Part shown: positions 1 to 12,479 of the stretch, piece after piece
How the letters are laid out: each line of letters starts with the position of its first letter
Position numbering within the stretch: position 1 is the stretch's first letter
From: Tetranychus cinnabarinus
Lineage: Eukaryota; Arthropoda; Arachnida; Trombidiformes; Tetranychidae
Assembly (NCBI GenBank): GCA_022266195.1
Contig: WHVY01000004.1
Coordinates: forward strand, 7,147,501 to 7,211,500
DNA: 64,000 nt
Direction: 5' to 3'
Translations under genes and position numbers: made by a program
Notes under the pieces: generated by a model
Database searches by the model: none
What the model was told of the DNA's origin: nothing
The model's input: only the letters and a program-made list of their open reading frames with translations

Positions 1-3000
1 AATTGTGACAAAATGACTAAATATTTGACAGAAAATGGGAAAAAGAAGAAAATTAAATGCTATTTAAAAATGGTTGAGCATCCATAATGGATAACATGTT
101 GACTTGAAATTTAGCCAAATTGATTGTTTGTAACAGTAAAATTGAACAATTAAAGAAACTTGTAAATCTGGCGTGAAATTAAATCAAGTGTAAACTGATT
201 CAGTATCATAATCATGGTCTTCAGGGTTTTGCCAATCATCACGGGATCAGGTCAAAGTAAAAGCAATCTTTATCGTTAATGAACCAATCAACTGATGATC
301 AGTTTGAGTTGCTCTTGCAAACCAAACAAAACCATTGTAACCCTTTACAAGCCCATAAACACAATTACTTTTAAAGGCAACCAAAAAAGGCAACAATGAA
401 TTGAATGAAAATGAGGATGAAAACTGGTGAGAAATGAATGAGAAACAAAAAAAAGGCAACTTTGCTTCTCGAGTCAACATTACCAATTAATTTGATTACA
501 ATGGATTAATCTGTTGACCCATTGATGGACCAAACAATGATTGACAATTTTCTGTATTGAACAGGTTAAACAAGAAAAGGCAAAGTGTTCAGAACAGGTC
601 AAGAACTTGCATCTTTTTTTTTCCTTACAGTTATCATGAAATTTATCATTACAATAATAACCAATCAGTTAGGAAAGTGAACAAAAAATGAATCTAATCT
701 GTTGCCTCATTATTTTATTGTTGCATTTTTCTAGTCAAACTTGTTACCTGAATTAACCTTTGTCATGATAAAGAATGGAAACTGTTGCCCAGCAAAAAGT
801 TCAGAGTGTGGACAACACGAACTTTTCCAGTTCTTTCTTCTTCTTCAGCTGACTGACAATTTACTTTTCCTTTTGATTAAAGTACATTCCGATTCAATGA
901 CAATCTGCTTCATCAATTGTTATTAATAATCACGCTGATCCAGGTAATTATTGTTGAAAAGGTTTGCTTTTTTCAATCAACAATTTCAATTTTAACAATG
1001 AGTTTGTACATTTGACGAATCATTGATTCAATTGAACCTTTGATTGTCAATTGAAAGTTTCAAATTTAATCTGAAAAAAGGCAAGATTAATTTCCAGAAT
1101 CATTTGGCCTTAAAAAAAAGAGTACAAAGTAAAGGTTAGAAAAGCCAAAAAGTGAATTTAGCCTTTCAATTGGAAACCATTCAATTGGATTCTGGTTCAA
1201 CATGAAAAAAAAGGTTCAAAGCTTGTTTCAAAAAGCTTGTCCTCATTTAAATAATTTTCATGTTGATTTACAGTTAATTGCTGTTAATCATTTTCAGTAA
1301 ACAGTTTCATAAAAGTAAACATTAATATTTTGATCCTTTCAAGCTTTGAGGCTTCATTGTTTCAATTTGTCTCAATGAACATCTTTTGAGTTGACACTTT
1401 TTTTTGCTGCCTTTTGACAATTGATGAATATAATTCAATTTAATCGATGACCAATTGAACATGTTTCATGTTGAAAGCAAATTATCAACTTCAATAATGT
1501 AAACATTTACTTTGGGTGCAGTCAACAATCGGTAAATAACTAATTTTATTGGATTGAAATTGATTGAACTGATCATCAATTGATTGATAATGTTTTCCTT
1601 TGAGTTGGTTAACATTAAACAGCAGCGAGTTGAAGGAATTCAATTGATGTTTTGATTGAACAAAATTCAATAAATGATATTCTTAGCCTTAAATAATCAG
1701 AATTGTAAATTACTTTACAAATCAGAGTTGGAGTCAAGAGTCAAGAAACATCATTTGTTGTGACTACTCTTTGACCTTTCAACAACTTTCAACTGAAAAC
1801 AAAAACTGATTCACAAAGATCATTAGATGATTTTTGCTGAAATATTGATTAACTTGATATCTTTGCAAGACATCATCGGGTTATTTTGATGAGTGAAGTT
1901 GATTTGATCCTAAAAAATACTTTCATGTCTTCATTACAAACCTTATTGTTTCAAAGGTTCAACTCAAGCCACTGATGGTAACCAATATTTTTAATCAAAT
2001 GGTTAAACTGTATAAACTGAAACTGTTTTGGTTAAATAGTCAACTAATACTATTAACTAAGCACAGTTTACTCAACAGACAATGATAAATGTCATCGTCC
2101 AGTGAAGTACACTGAAAGTTGAGACTGTATGGCTGAGTGGCCCAGTGTCCACCTCCAAAGCTGAAGACAAAGCTTGACTGTTGTATTTAAGCAGATAATG
2201 AACATGTAATTTCAACCTGTGAAATTAAATTAGATTTGTCTCCTATTTAGAGGCAATTTATAAATTTCGTCTCATTATCTCAGCCTTTAATGTAGACTCA
2301 TACAATTCAATCTGAAAACTAAGAATCGACTGGTTTCTAACTAGAAACCTCTGGGTGAAATTCAGACAACTTATCTTCCTAATGATAACTCAATCGGTAA
2401 TGATGGTATTATTGCATGGAACAGCTCCAGCTGAATCTTGACTTGCTGACGGAAACGTCACTGGTGATGACGATGAAGTATCTAGCGACAGTCTACCATA
2501 CTTTCCATGATATGATAACCGTCAAAACCTAGATACACCAACAAGTCAAGATGCAACTGAAGCAGGTCCATCCAATGGTAACCAATATAAAATGCTCAAT
2601 AGCAAGGTTCACGCACCTTCAGATTTCTCTACAAAAAATCGACTAGTAACATCGATCTCTGCGCTTTTTAGCTTTTGCTAAACACTGAATTAAAAAAAAT
2701 GTTGAGATTACATTACGTATTGATCTGAATCAGTTTGACCAAAATATCTCGAAGTTACAAGATAAAACACTCGGACTTCGACCTCAAGTTACTCCCTACT
2801 TCTCGGTCCAGTGGTTCAACTAACTTGACACAAATGACCACATTAAACTCAACCAGTATTTCATAAAATAATGAATGGTCAATGTCAATTTTCGTTGCAA
2901 ATCAATTTCAGAATTTGTTGCTCTCTCAATTTGATATTTTCACAGCAATCAAATGAGATGATTATGCTAATTGAGATGAAATTGCAATTTCGCTAACATT

Positions 3001-6000
3001 AAAAGCTCATTAAAATATCAAATTGAGTTATTTACTAACTTTAGCCAAGAAAATTTATCGATTATTTCTTGAGCAAAAAAAACAAATAACAGAAAAAAAT
3101 TCAACTTTCATTTCTGAAGACAACTTTGAAAATTGGATTAACCTGATTAATTGAAAACAGTTTATTAACCATTAATCAATCTCAGAAAAAAAGGTTGACA
3201 AAATTTTTCTGGTAAACTGAAAGTCTTCTGGAAACCAGAATACACCACCAAACAAAAGCGTAAACACTGAAAGTTGAAACAATTGCAGTTGATTGTAAGG
3301 AATGAAATATTCATCATTAACCCTTCCATCTACAATTAAATCAATTAAAACAATTAAATTTTGGTTGATGGTTAAATTATTTAAATCTGGTTACCTCGTT
3401 TTACCAATTTACTGATTTGTATGCACAAAAAGTGAATCCAGTTTGATGATAATTAACAAGAAGCTTGAATAATATGATCATTATAGCAACATCATGATAA
3501 TCATGATCAATTCAATAGTATTGAATGCTAAACCTTATAAGTCATGAAACTCAAGTGTTCATTGTTACAGGGAAAAAATGAAAGAGAAGAAAGAAAAATG
3601 GTTCATTTTTAGGAATCCTTTTTTTTCACCATCTTCCAATAATCATTATCAATGTCATAACCATCATTATTAGCATCATCTCAATCATTATCATCATCAT
3701 GATTATCAACTGTATTTGATAACAATCAAACAATTTCGACTGGCCATTTCTGGTCAATCAATTTACTGGTCTTTTGCTGGCCTTTACTCTCATTATCATA
3801 ACAACCAAATAACAAAATAACCAATGATTAAGGAGTGATGAGATGAACTGGTTTAACCGATTTTCATTGATTGGTGAATGTATATTGTAAACCAACCTAA
3901 ATAGCCTTATGACCTTAAAAGAGCAACCTTTAACTACTCCTGTTGATCATCAACAATCATAATCATCAGCTTATCATCACCAGAAAGATGAAAAGCTTGA
4001 AAATGGTTTAAACAATTAAAAATGTATTTTAACGCCAAACGTTAAACTGTAAACTAATAATTATGGTGTTATTATTGGATCTGCTTTCAAAGGCCGTTTG
4101 CTTTCATCTTCATCCCGATAGATCCTGGTTTTAATTCAATTCAACTCAGCCTTTTGTTGACTGCCAATGAAAAGTGTAATTTATTAATGTAATAATAATA
4201 CAAACAAGCTTGGTAAATGATTGACAATGAAAATGCGTAAATTGTTACATTTGCAGGTTGAAACGTAACACTGCTTTACACCGTTACCAGAAAAGAGGCA
4301 AATTTTTGAATCAATTAACATTCAACACTCACGTTCATCTCAACTTTCATTGTCCAAGCCATTAAAGCGCAAATTGTTTCAACAATTAAAGGTGCAAAAT
4401 GAGTTAATTTTTTAACCTGAATACATCAGGGTCATCAGCTATTAATTGCATTAAGCACAAGAGATTAACAATTGAAAGTAGATTAACCATTTTTTTCTGG
4501 TTTTTCAACATTTTTTCTGGTTTCTTTTGTTTTTGCTCCTCTGTTATTGATGTAAAAATATATATTGATAATAAAAACAGAGATTGGACAAAAGGGTCAA
4601 GAATCGATCGAAAGATCGAAGGGTAACTTGGATATAATCCAAAAGCTCTTTTTTTTATTGTTACATTATTGTTATTGGAAAATATTTTATCGCCAACTTT
4701 TGTTGTTGTCTATTTACTGAGCAAAATTCAAAGGTAATAATAATGATAATAATGATGAAGGGATAAAAAATGAATGTTTCCAATTGGATTGTGAGATCGA
4801 TGAGATGGAAAGTTGGAAAGTGAAGGGAAAAAGTAATATTAGTAAAAGTAAAAATAATGTTGGAGAAAAGATGAAAATTGAGAAATGAAAATACAGGGAA
4901 GGAGGAGGAGGAGGAATCAGTTCTAGGTTTCTTCTCGAGCTCTTCCATCATGACAAAAGTATATCAAATGAACAACACCCCATGATGATGAGGAGAATGA
5001 GAAACACGATGAAAATGATTACAATGATAATAAAGGGTGAAGAAAAGGAATGAAGCGCATTCATCATAATCAGAATTATTTTTCCGAGAACTTTTCTTTT
5101 CTCTTCTTCTCTTTTCTCTCTACTTTCACCATCTTCAAGAAGGTAATCAGGATCATGTTGATGATGGCAATGGATTGATGTCTGAGTGTAATCACAATTT
5201 TGCTTGAATTAAAGCAGAGTAACAAATAGGAATTGATCTTTGCTGAATTATATCCTTTACAAAATCAATGGTTTCACTGAAAAAAAGGAAGCTTTCATGA
5301 TCATCTTTATGAACTTTTATTTCCTACTTTTTGCTTCTCTCTCTCTCCTGGCCTAGTTTCAGATCTCTTTCATTATTGTTGTATTAAGATGATGATAAGT
5401 TCAATAAATCATTATTATCTATTACATGAAATGATATCAAATGAACACTTTTTTCACTTATTCACTCTTCTCATCATTTTGCCAATCTTTATCATCATCA
5501 TTATCATCATTCTGACATTAACACACATGAAGAGAGAGAGAGAGTAAAAGATACTTATAAATCATGAGCTTTTTTTGCTTCCAATTTCAATTGAACATGA
5601 TAAAAGGTTACTCTAAATGTGCTTTAATATGTGAATAATTTTTATTTTCATTTTTCATCTCAACTTGACGTTCAATTTGTTTGCGTTTTTTTTGCTCATA
5701 TTAGATGTAACAGTAATAACAGTTAAATTGATTGTTACAATTTTTGGATAATTTATAAATTTAATAAAAACAAAAGATACAATTTACAACACTTGCTGCA
5801 AGTGATACATTTTAGATTGAAAATGTAAATTGTTTATGACACTCTTTTCCCTTTAATGGCTCTGTTTACCAGGGAAGATCAGATGAAACAATAAAATTCC
5901 CATCATGTTAACCTTGATTTGAATAATTTGTTTGGTGAATTCATTATTCATAGTCAACCTTGAATGGAAACAATTATTCTATTATATTTTAATCAAATAT

Positions 6001-6866
6001 TTTCTTTCTTTTTCCTTCAAATTCACTTTCACTTCAATCTTTTGAGTTACATAATTGATCAATGTTTTCCCATCTTTTCTCGAGGTTATATAACTAGTCT
6101 TGGTGTCTTCATGATGATGGACAAGATGATTTACATTTTTGTGTTTTTTTTTCTTCTTCACCAGTCATGTCAATATTACCATGGATTCAGGAGAATAGGA
6201 AAAGTGTAGCATTTTCAGTAAACTTGATTGGGACCAATCGATAATCAAAATTATCCTGTCAAGGCGAAGTGTTGATGAAAACAAGACTTCAACAGTTGAC
6301 ATTGATACACATTAATTGCCACTTGTTTTGTCAATGTAATTTCATCAACAGAGTTTCGTCGCAATTGATTAACAAATGTTAACGTTATTAACGTTATTAA
6401 TCATTATCTTTACCAGTTTTGGTCCAAAAGGACAGAAACGCAAAAGAAAAGCAAATTGTCTTTAAACCAAATACCAAAACTGGTCATTTCATGTTCACAG
6501 TTAACTCATTGTTGACAATAAACCTGGTCAAACATATTTAATTAAATTTTCATCCTCTTCAACAATCATTGAAGTTAATTAGTTTTGCATGTAACAGTGA
6601 AAATTAAAATTTAATTAACAGTGAAAGTCATGAAGAAGAAGAAAAAAACGGTTCAAAAGTTAACCCATTTAAACTGCAATTTTGAGTGAAATATCCAAAG
6701 ACTGGTCAACCTTTATCATTGAAACTACAATCAAAGGAATTAAAGATTCACCAAATATTTGGGTTTCATCTTTTCCCTGGTTTCATCAGTTTAACCAGAA
6801 AAGGATGGAATATTGAAAAGTCTGTTTTTTTTGGTTGATCATTTTTTGAAACGATTAACACGTAAA
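1..6866. other. Gene-poor AT-rich stretch
   Basis: No coding region is supported here on either strand. The longest open stretches (741-926 plus, 4661-4951 minus, 5964-6209 plus) are low-complexity Phe/Leu/Ile/His translations of T-rich and ATG/ATC-repeat DNA. A short GA run sits at about 5530-5546. Several CAT/ATG-type simple repeats lie at 3.6-5.5 kb. The one unusual patch, 2421-2681, is described separately. If the ABC transporter exon at 6908-7070 belongs to a live gene, this whole stretch would be its first intron, because no exon encoding Walker A is visible. Confidence 0.6.
2421..2681 (+). pseudogene. Degenerate coding-like patch with two TGA stops, unidentified
   Basis: This frame is open for 86 codons except for two TGA codons (2439-2441 and 2508-2510), and ends at TAA 2679-2681. 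Unlike the surrounding DNA it uses a broad amino-acid mix. It reads through an acidic part (GDDDEVSSDSLPYFP) and then a Ser/Thr/Asn/Gln-rich part (TPTSQDATEAGPSNGNQ). Such linkers occur between domains of retrotransposon polyproteins, but no catalytic motif is present and the family is not identified. It could also be a chance open stretch. Confidence 0.2.
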
Positions 6867-6907
6867 TTACACAATTAACTGATATAATTGATGGACATAA
6901 AACTTAC

Positions 6908-7070
6908 CCAATAACCCATAAATTGAAGCTGGTTTAACATTGAGTTGAACTCCTTTCAATACATTACCAGTTTGATTGTAACCCAAGTAAAGATCGTCCA
7001 CTTGAACAGCAAATTTAGGTTGTTGATCACTAACAGTAATTTGTTGAATATCCATTGGGATGAAACACAA
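6908..7070 (-). CDS. First coding exon of an ABC transporter, probably ABCH (or ABCG) half-transporter
   Basis: The exon starts at ATG 7070 (a second in-frame ATG is at 7055) and encodes 54 complete codons. The sequence FAVQVDDLYLGY, then NVLKGVQLNV, then SIYGLLG is the opening of an ABC nucleotide-binding domain, with an A-loop-type aromatic near LGY. It stops after YGLL plus one base of the next glycine codon, at a perfect GTAAGT donor (6907-6902, phase 1). In ABCG/ABCH proteins this exact spot precedes the Walker A loop (G-x-S-G-C/S-G-K-T), so the intron splits the P-loop. ABCH is an arthropod-rich group of half-transporters with the nucleotide-binding domain first, and the wording YGLLG fits it well. 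The Walker A exon is not visible down to position 1. Either the intron exceeds 6.9 kb or this is an orphan exon. Confidence 0.65.
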
Positions 7071-7841
7071 TTTAACATGAAATGTTGAAACAAAAATTGC
7101 TCGATGTAAAGCACAAGAAGAGGTCGATTTGTATTAAATCATAGATTTGATTGTTGAACAATTTGGGTTGACATTGTTGGTCAATTGAAAGGGTTTCTTG
7201 TTTGGATTTTGTTATTGATCAAAAATATGAGAAAAGGTTTGTTACAAGGAAAAGTTGAAATTGAAAAGGTTAACCAGCAAATGAACAAAAAAGTGTTGTG
7301 AAGTGAAAAAAGTGAAAGTTGAATGTGAAATTAGGTTTAATATGAAATCAACTTTCTTTAAGAAAAAACTATTCGAAACATTTGTTTTTTTCTTCTTTCC
7401 TTTCTTTCTTATCCCTCAGGCATTTAATAAACTGGTTTTTCATTATCATCTTTCTCATCATTATCATCATGATCATTATTATGAGAAATGAAATGAACAA
7501 CTAATGAACGAACCCAGAAAACTGTTTAACCGGTTAACATGTAATTCAGTAACGGTAAACAAATTTCAACTCGAAGTTTCTGACCAAACATTTGAAACAT
7601 CTTTTTACCTCTTTACTCACTTTCACCTTATTTTTGAACATGAAACCCAAAAAAACTGGTTAACGCGATTAAGGTCACATATTCGTGTGATAAAACTGGT
7701 TAACTGTTGACTTTCATCTGTGCAATCAACAAAGTATGGAAATGATGAAAAGCCTTTTCAAGTTGAACTTGAAAAATGAAAACAAAACAAGTCCAGAAAG
7801 ATTCATAGTGATCATGAGTAATCAATTATTTTTGGCGAAAA
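7071..7841. other. Region upstream of the ABC transporter exon
   Basis: This is presumably 5' UTR and promoter DNA of the minus-strand ABC transporter. Short plus-strand open frames (7303-7491, 7504-7710) look like chance translations. No motif strong enough to call a core promoter was seen. Confidence 0.35.
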
Positions 7842-8075
7842 AACAAGCAAAAACTTGGAGTTTCGTACAATTGTAAATTTTAGGTTGAAGCTTTTGCTTC
7901 GAGCAAAAGCAAAAGAGCGGAAATTATTTTTCATCGACAAAAATGGCTTATGGACAGTTCTTTTGATTTCAATGAATTACCTTAAAACTTTGAGTCTCAA
8001 TATTTGGGTAATGATGGCGCTTACAAACATTAGCAATGATCAATTATGCGCTCATGTTTCATCATATTAGCTACC
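7842..8075 (+). repeat. Copy of an interspersed repeat related to 59.3-61.2 kb
   Basis: The blocks around 'gcttttgcttcgagc' and 'gagtctcaatatttgggtaatgatggcgctta' align, with substitutions, to 59,500-59,675. The second block also resembles the 'gaggctgaatatttcgagaatggctt' part of the foldback arm near 60,320. The 71-aa open frame at 7855-8070 lies inside this repeat and has no recognisable domain, so it is not called as a gene. Confidence 0.5.
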
Positions 8076-8084
8076 TGAAATTGG

Positions 8085-8459
8085 CGTGATCCAGCTGGTC
8101 AGTTATGGATCTATGGATGTTGGTTTTATCGTCCTTATGAAACTTATCATATTGCTTCAAAAAAGTTCTTAGAATAAGAAGTCTTCAAAAGTGATAGTTA
8201 CAATAATGCACCTCTGTCTCAAGTTGCGGGAAAGTGTTTCATCATGTTCGTGAAAGACTACTTTAAACTTAAACCGGAAGGCTTTGAGGATTGTGATGTT
8301 TACGTATGTGAATCTCGATACTTTACACGAACCAAAACTCTTAAGAAGATCAAAGTTTGGCCTTACTTCAATGACCATTCATTAATACCCAGAGAGCAAC
8401 ACTTACCCATGATTCGAGTACCTTTAGTCATAGCTAGAACCGAATCTATGCCCGAGTGA
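8085..8459 (+). pseudogene. PBRM1-like: Polybromo (BAF180/PBRM1) BAH-domain fragment, broken
   Basis: One frame from 8085 to the TGA at 8457-8459 reads through a BAH (bromo-adjacent homology) domain of polybromo, the BAF180 subunit of PBAF SWI/SNF chromatin remodellers. Diagnostic pieces are YGCWFYRPYETYHIASKKF, EVFKSDSYNNAPLSQVAGKC, MFVKDYFKLKPEGFEDCDVY and VCESRYFTRTKTLKKIKVW, all in the family order. An in-frame TAA (8175-8177) replaces one residue between KKFLE and EVFKSD. Only about 125 codons of a protein normally over 1,500 residues are present. There are no bromodomains and no introns. It directly follows an interspersed repeat. I infer a dead partial (probably retro-) copy; the functional gene must lie elsewhere. 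Confidence 0.8.
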
Positions 8460-8489
8460 ACCAACAGCAAATAATGTTATTCTTGGTCG

Positions 8490-8646
8490 CTGGATATAAA
8501 CAATTCTTCATATCCTTTCGAACTGATTGATGCACCTCAATATTACATCTCGGACCGTGGATACCAAATCTATTACAACTTGAGCCAAACTGTTCATGTT
8601 GCTGCAGCTAACTATTGCATTGTACTAATACATTCATTTACCTAAA
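8490..8646 (+). other. Short open fragment of unknown origin
   Basis: In the frame containing INNSSYPFELIDAPQYYI and then SDRGYQIYYNLSQTVHV, the sequence stays open from about 8490 to a TAA near 8644. Its composition is protein-like (Tyr, Pro, Asn, Gln) and unlike the surrounding AT-rich DNA. It does not look like polybromo, whose similarity ends near 8450. It may be a fragment of another copied gene. I do not recognise the family. Confidence 0.2.
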
Positions 8647-8659
8647 AGTGTTGAGCCAT

Positions 8660-10744
8660 TTGTTGGCCAGTACTAAGTTTTTGGATCGGAAAAATATCTG
8701 TTAATTGCTAGAGAAACAATTAGAATAGAAACGATTTCTTGTTAAAATTGAATGGATAACCCCAAAGATTGATTAGAGTGAATCTAAAGAAAGGCATTTA
8801 AAAATTTTTGATCGTCAAATGTTCGTGCAAAGTTCCACTTTCTGTTAAGATTTTATTTGCTGTTTGAAGTTTCTCTAAAAACTGTTTAAAACATTCAAGT
8901 TATCCTGAAGCAGTTCCGACTCATAATGTCATCTATTAACATGCAACTTGAGCACCCAAGCCAGAAGTTTCAAAATTTTAAAAGTAATTTACTTTCTTTT
9001 TCACGTTTCTCATCGATCTTATCAGAGATCAATCTTCTGTGTGTTTCTAGAAGAAGCGAAAAATTATAACTAAAACTGATGAACACTTATGAAAAATTAG
9101 AGTTTCATGAAAAAGATCGAACCTTTTGATTGAAAATGCAAAACTAGTCTCAACTGTTTAAAAATGGTTTTCCAGGTTAATGATGAAAGTGACTAAAAAA
9201 TGTATTTTGACATTTATCAAAGATATAAAATATCTCAAACTTGAAACTTTAGCAATATTTTCAACTCAACATTTAATAGACAAAAGTTTTAATCTTTGAA
9301 ATATTGAACTGAATCTAGAACTCAACTCTTTTTTCAAATTGAATCAATTCAGCAATTGAGTTACCAAAGGAGCAAATTAAGTTGATCAGATGAATAAATT
9401 TACCTTTTGATCTATTCTTATGGTTACATTTAATGGAGTAAAAGAGGAAAAATGTTGATGCAACTTTTCATGTAGAGTTATGGAGATTGAACCATTTAAA
9501 GATTGTCCCGTTTAATCTGCAGATTAAGGCTTAAAGGTTTAACTTGAAGTTTACTTGTAATTCATGATCAATATAAATTGATTAACTTTTAATGCCATTG
9601 AAGTAAACAGTGAAAAGCATGAGATGAGTTTGGAATGGAATGAAGTAAAACAAAAGTTCATTTAATCGGTAATGTAAGGTAAAGTAAGCAAGATTAACAG
9701 GGCAAGATTGAAGTGATTAAAGTTGAATAATAACAATGTTTGTACAATAATAGATCTAATTGTGCATCGAGTAAACCATGATTAACTGTAAATGATGGGT
9801 TGAAAGGTAAATTGTCAGTTTAAAGCTTACTTTTTTTGTGTGTTTTGTTTTTTATTCAAAGTTAACCTAATCATGCTTTTAATCATCATAATCTTCATCT
9901 ATTCAGGCCTCATTTGGTTGCATTAAGAGACAAGACTAAAGACTGGCAGAGAGGAAGATGATGAAGATGAAGATGAACAAGATGAAGATTCCTTTGAGAG
10001 TTTCTCACTTTATTATTTAGTTGAGTAACATTTGCAGGTTGAGGATGACGATGATGATCGGATTACAAGATTGAAAGGTTCATTTGTCTTCAACTGGCAA
10101 AACATTGAGATGAACACAAATAAGGCAAATTATGTCAAAATGTTGTGACAAGAATAGCAAAAAATGCAATGTAATTAGTTTTGTTACAAGAAACAGTGAA
10201 ATTGAGTTAATTTCAAATCAACTCTGTTTTCCCTTTCACTATTAATGCATCAACATTGATCAAAATGGTATCATCTTATTATCATCAAAATGATCATCAA
10301 TTCAAATGGAAACCTTCAATTTAGTCAACTTTTACTTGCTTGTCAAATTGGGACTTTTGTTTCAAAATTTTACTCTTGTTTTGCATAAAAAAGGTTAAGT
10401 CAAGAGAGTCTGGTGATTCTGGTTAAATTGCACAAATTTTTAGACTTCTGATTTACTAAAGAAAATTAAACTCGAAAGTATCAAATCTTGATCATTTCTA
10501 CGTTCGATCAAAGAAAGGCTTTTCCCAAATTGAATATGATGAGGCAAAAGTTACGGATTTAACCTTTGGATTTCGCCCTCTAAAGATGGTTATTTCGTTA
10601 AAAATTCGTGTCTTTTCGATGTCGATTGATTGTGTCCTACTCAGTGAAAAGATATTACGATCAGCATTTTTGGGTTGAACGGAAAGGGTTCTGAAGAAAC
10701 CGTAGGTTTTCGATAAAATGAAAATCGTAATCATAATAATAATA
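8660..10744. other. Gene-free AT-rich region
   Basis: No supported gene. It contains a GATGAAGAT-type simple repeat at about 9955-9990. Confidence 0.5.
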
Positions 10745-11940
10745 ACAATAGTATCATCTAAATATCGAAATACAGAATCTAAGACAAAATGCAAAATGTA
10801 TTTACTATGAATTACTGATCGAAAAACAGTTTTCAAACAATGAATAATGAGCTCAATGTAACAAGATAAGTTTGTTATTCATGCATTTCATGAGAAGGAT
10901 ATGATCATATTGACTATCATGTCATACTTAAGAACAAAGATTATTAACCAGAAATACCTATTCTGCATTTCCCCTCACCCTGTTGCAACTTGAATTTCTC
11001 AGAATTGGTTGTATGGGAATAAAATTGATTTCATTTGTTGAATTAAAAAGCTTCTCTAATGGACTATCATTGGTAAAATTGAGTTCAAAGTCGAAACTGT
11101 GATCTTCTTTTGTAAAGTTAAGGCACCAGATTTTGTCACCAAACTCCTAATCTAACAACGAACCATCAACCTATTAAACCTATTAATAATAACCAAAAAA
11201 GCTTTTCCCCAAAACAAGAGACGAGCTACGAACAGCTCGGAGTTGACTGTAATATCAATTGATTTTGATTAAAGATACGAAATAAACTTTCAAATTTTGG
11301 CCAGAATTTATTTATTAACCAGACTGTTTAACCGAAAACTGTATTGTACATTAATGTGATGGATAAAATTAAAGCTTAGCGTAAAAGTATTGGCAACAAA
11401 ATTTATGCCTCAAAATAAGATCACTCGACGATCATAATTCAATTTATTTACTGAAGATTATTTAGACCTAATTTCAGTGTTTCATCTTGCTTCCACTATA
11501 AGATGTTCATGATTTAGTCCATAAAACTTGAACTTCATTTATTTGAACCTCTTTTCAATGTTAATGGTCTAAAATATTGCAATTAGCTGATTAATAAAGA
11601 AATTTTAACTTTTAATTTTTATTCAAACTAACATTTCAAAGTGAGTTACCAATTTTTACTCAAAATCCTGGTAAATACAATCAATTAAATACACAATTAA
11701 AATGAATTTTCCCGATACTTTTTTGCACCAAGCGTAATTTCTGAATAATAATCAAATTTCTTCTTAAAAATGACATGATAGTGAATATAATCTTCATTCC
11801 CTCCCATGAAACGAACAAACCACAAGATTTATTTTTTATCTTGAGCTCATTATTCATTGTTTGAAAAGGGGCTTTCTGATAAGTAATTCATAGTAAATCT
11901 TAGATTTTGTATTTCGATATTTAGATGACATTAACTGATG
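10745..11940. repeat. Decayed foldback (long inverted repeat) element
   Basis: The left arm (about 10,745-10,960) pairs with the right arm (about 11,740-11,940). 'catctaaatatcgaaatacagaa' at 10,747 is matched in reverse complement near 11,935. 'caaacaatgaataatgagctca' at 10,835 is matched near 11,860. 'gactatcatgtcat' at 10,911 is matched near 11,775. The arms have diverged and contain indels. The roughly 780-bp centre shows no ORF. A minus-strand open frame at 10,498-10,836 runs from the left arm into flanking DNA and has no recognisable domain. TIR ends and target duplications were not resolved. Confidence 0.6.
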
Positions 11941-12135
11941 AAATCAAGTATAAAAAGGCATTGATATTAAACACTATAGCATGAGTTAATCAATAAGTTT
12001 CATTAAAAACATTTAATTTCTTCTTTTCTGCAAGAATTATGAAAATGATCGCAACTCTCTTCGTTGTCTTTGAATGAAATGTGTTTAGTCAGTTCATTTT
12101 ATTTTAACCATTAATTTCGTATTTGATTGATTTAG

Positions 12136-12479
12136 ATTGTCAGTCGATGGTATCAAATCGCTGGACCAGCATGCGTGATTCACCACAAAATTCAACATGT
12201 TTCACCTATGATTTCACTCATCGAGAGGATGGAAACTTCAATCTTACAATTCTTGCAACTTTACCTGAGCAAGTAAACATAATCAATTGATTTGCATTGT
12301 AATACAAATTATTCATTCATCGTCTAGTGGCTCCAAGTATAGTGAATAAAATTTAGGCGAACGTGTTGAGGATCAAGATTTTCTCCTTCTATCCTCGAAT
12401 CCAAAAAGTTGGCGTTTCTGGTGATAGTGTTCAACCAACGATTCAAAAAGATTGTAAATATTGGCCAGTTTCCCAGTAA
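12136..12479 (+). CDS. Two lipocalin/apolipoprotein-D-like exons, partial, possibly decayed
   Basis: Candidate exon A (12,136-12,272) lies between a tttag acceptor and a GTAAAC donor. It encodes NRWTSMRDSPQNSTCFTYD and then FTHREDGNFNLTI. This resembles the lipocalin stretch running from the G-x-W-Y region through a Cys and Y-x-x-x-x-D-G to N-x-x-V/T-N. Candidate exon B (12,357-12,477) follows an 84-bp intron ending in tttag and stays in frame (NVLRIKIFSFYP, then KDCKYWPV) to TAA 12,477-12,479; a GTAATA donor at 12,476 is an alternative end. Lipocalins are small secreted hydrophobic-ligand carriers. A possible signal-peptide start (MKMIATLFVVF) lies at about 12,040, but no clean junction to exon A is seen and the frame closes after 12 codons. 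Similarity is weak; it may be a dead fragment. Confidence 0.33.

Noticed and set aside
2120..2180. 'tatggctgagtggccc', which looks like a tRNA-Leu/Ser A-box
   Set aside because: No B-box (GGTTCRANYCC) follows within tRNA distance and no cloverleaf can be drawn.
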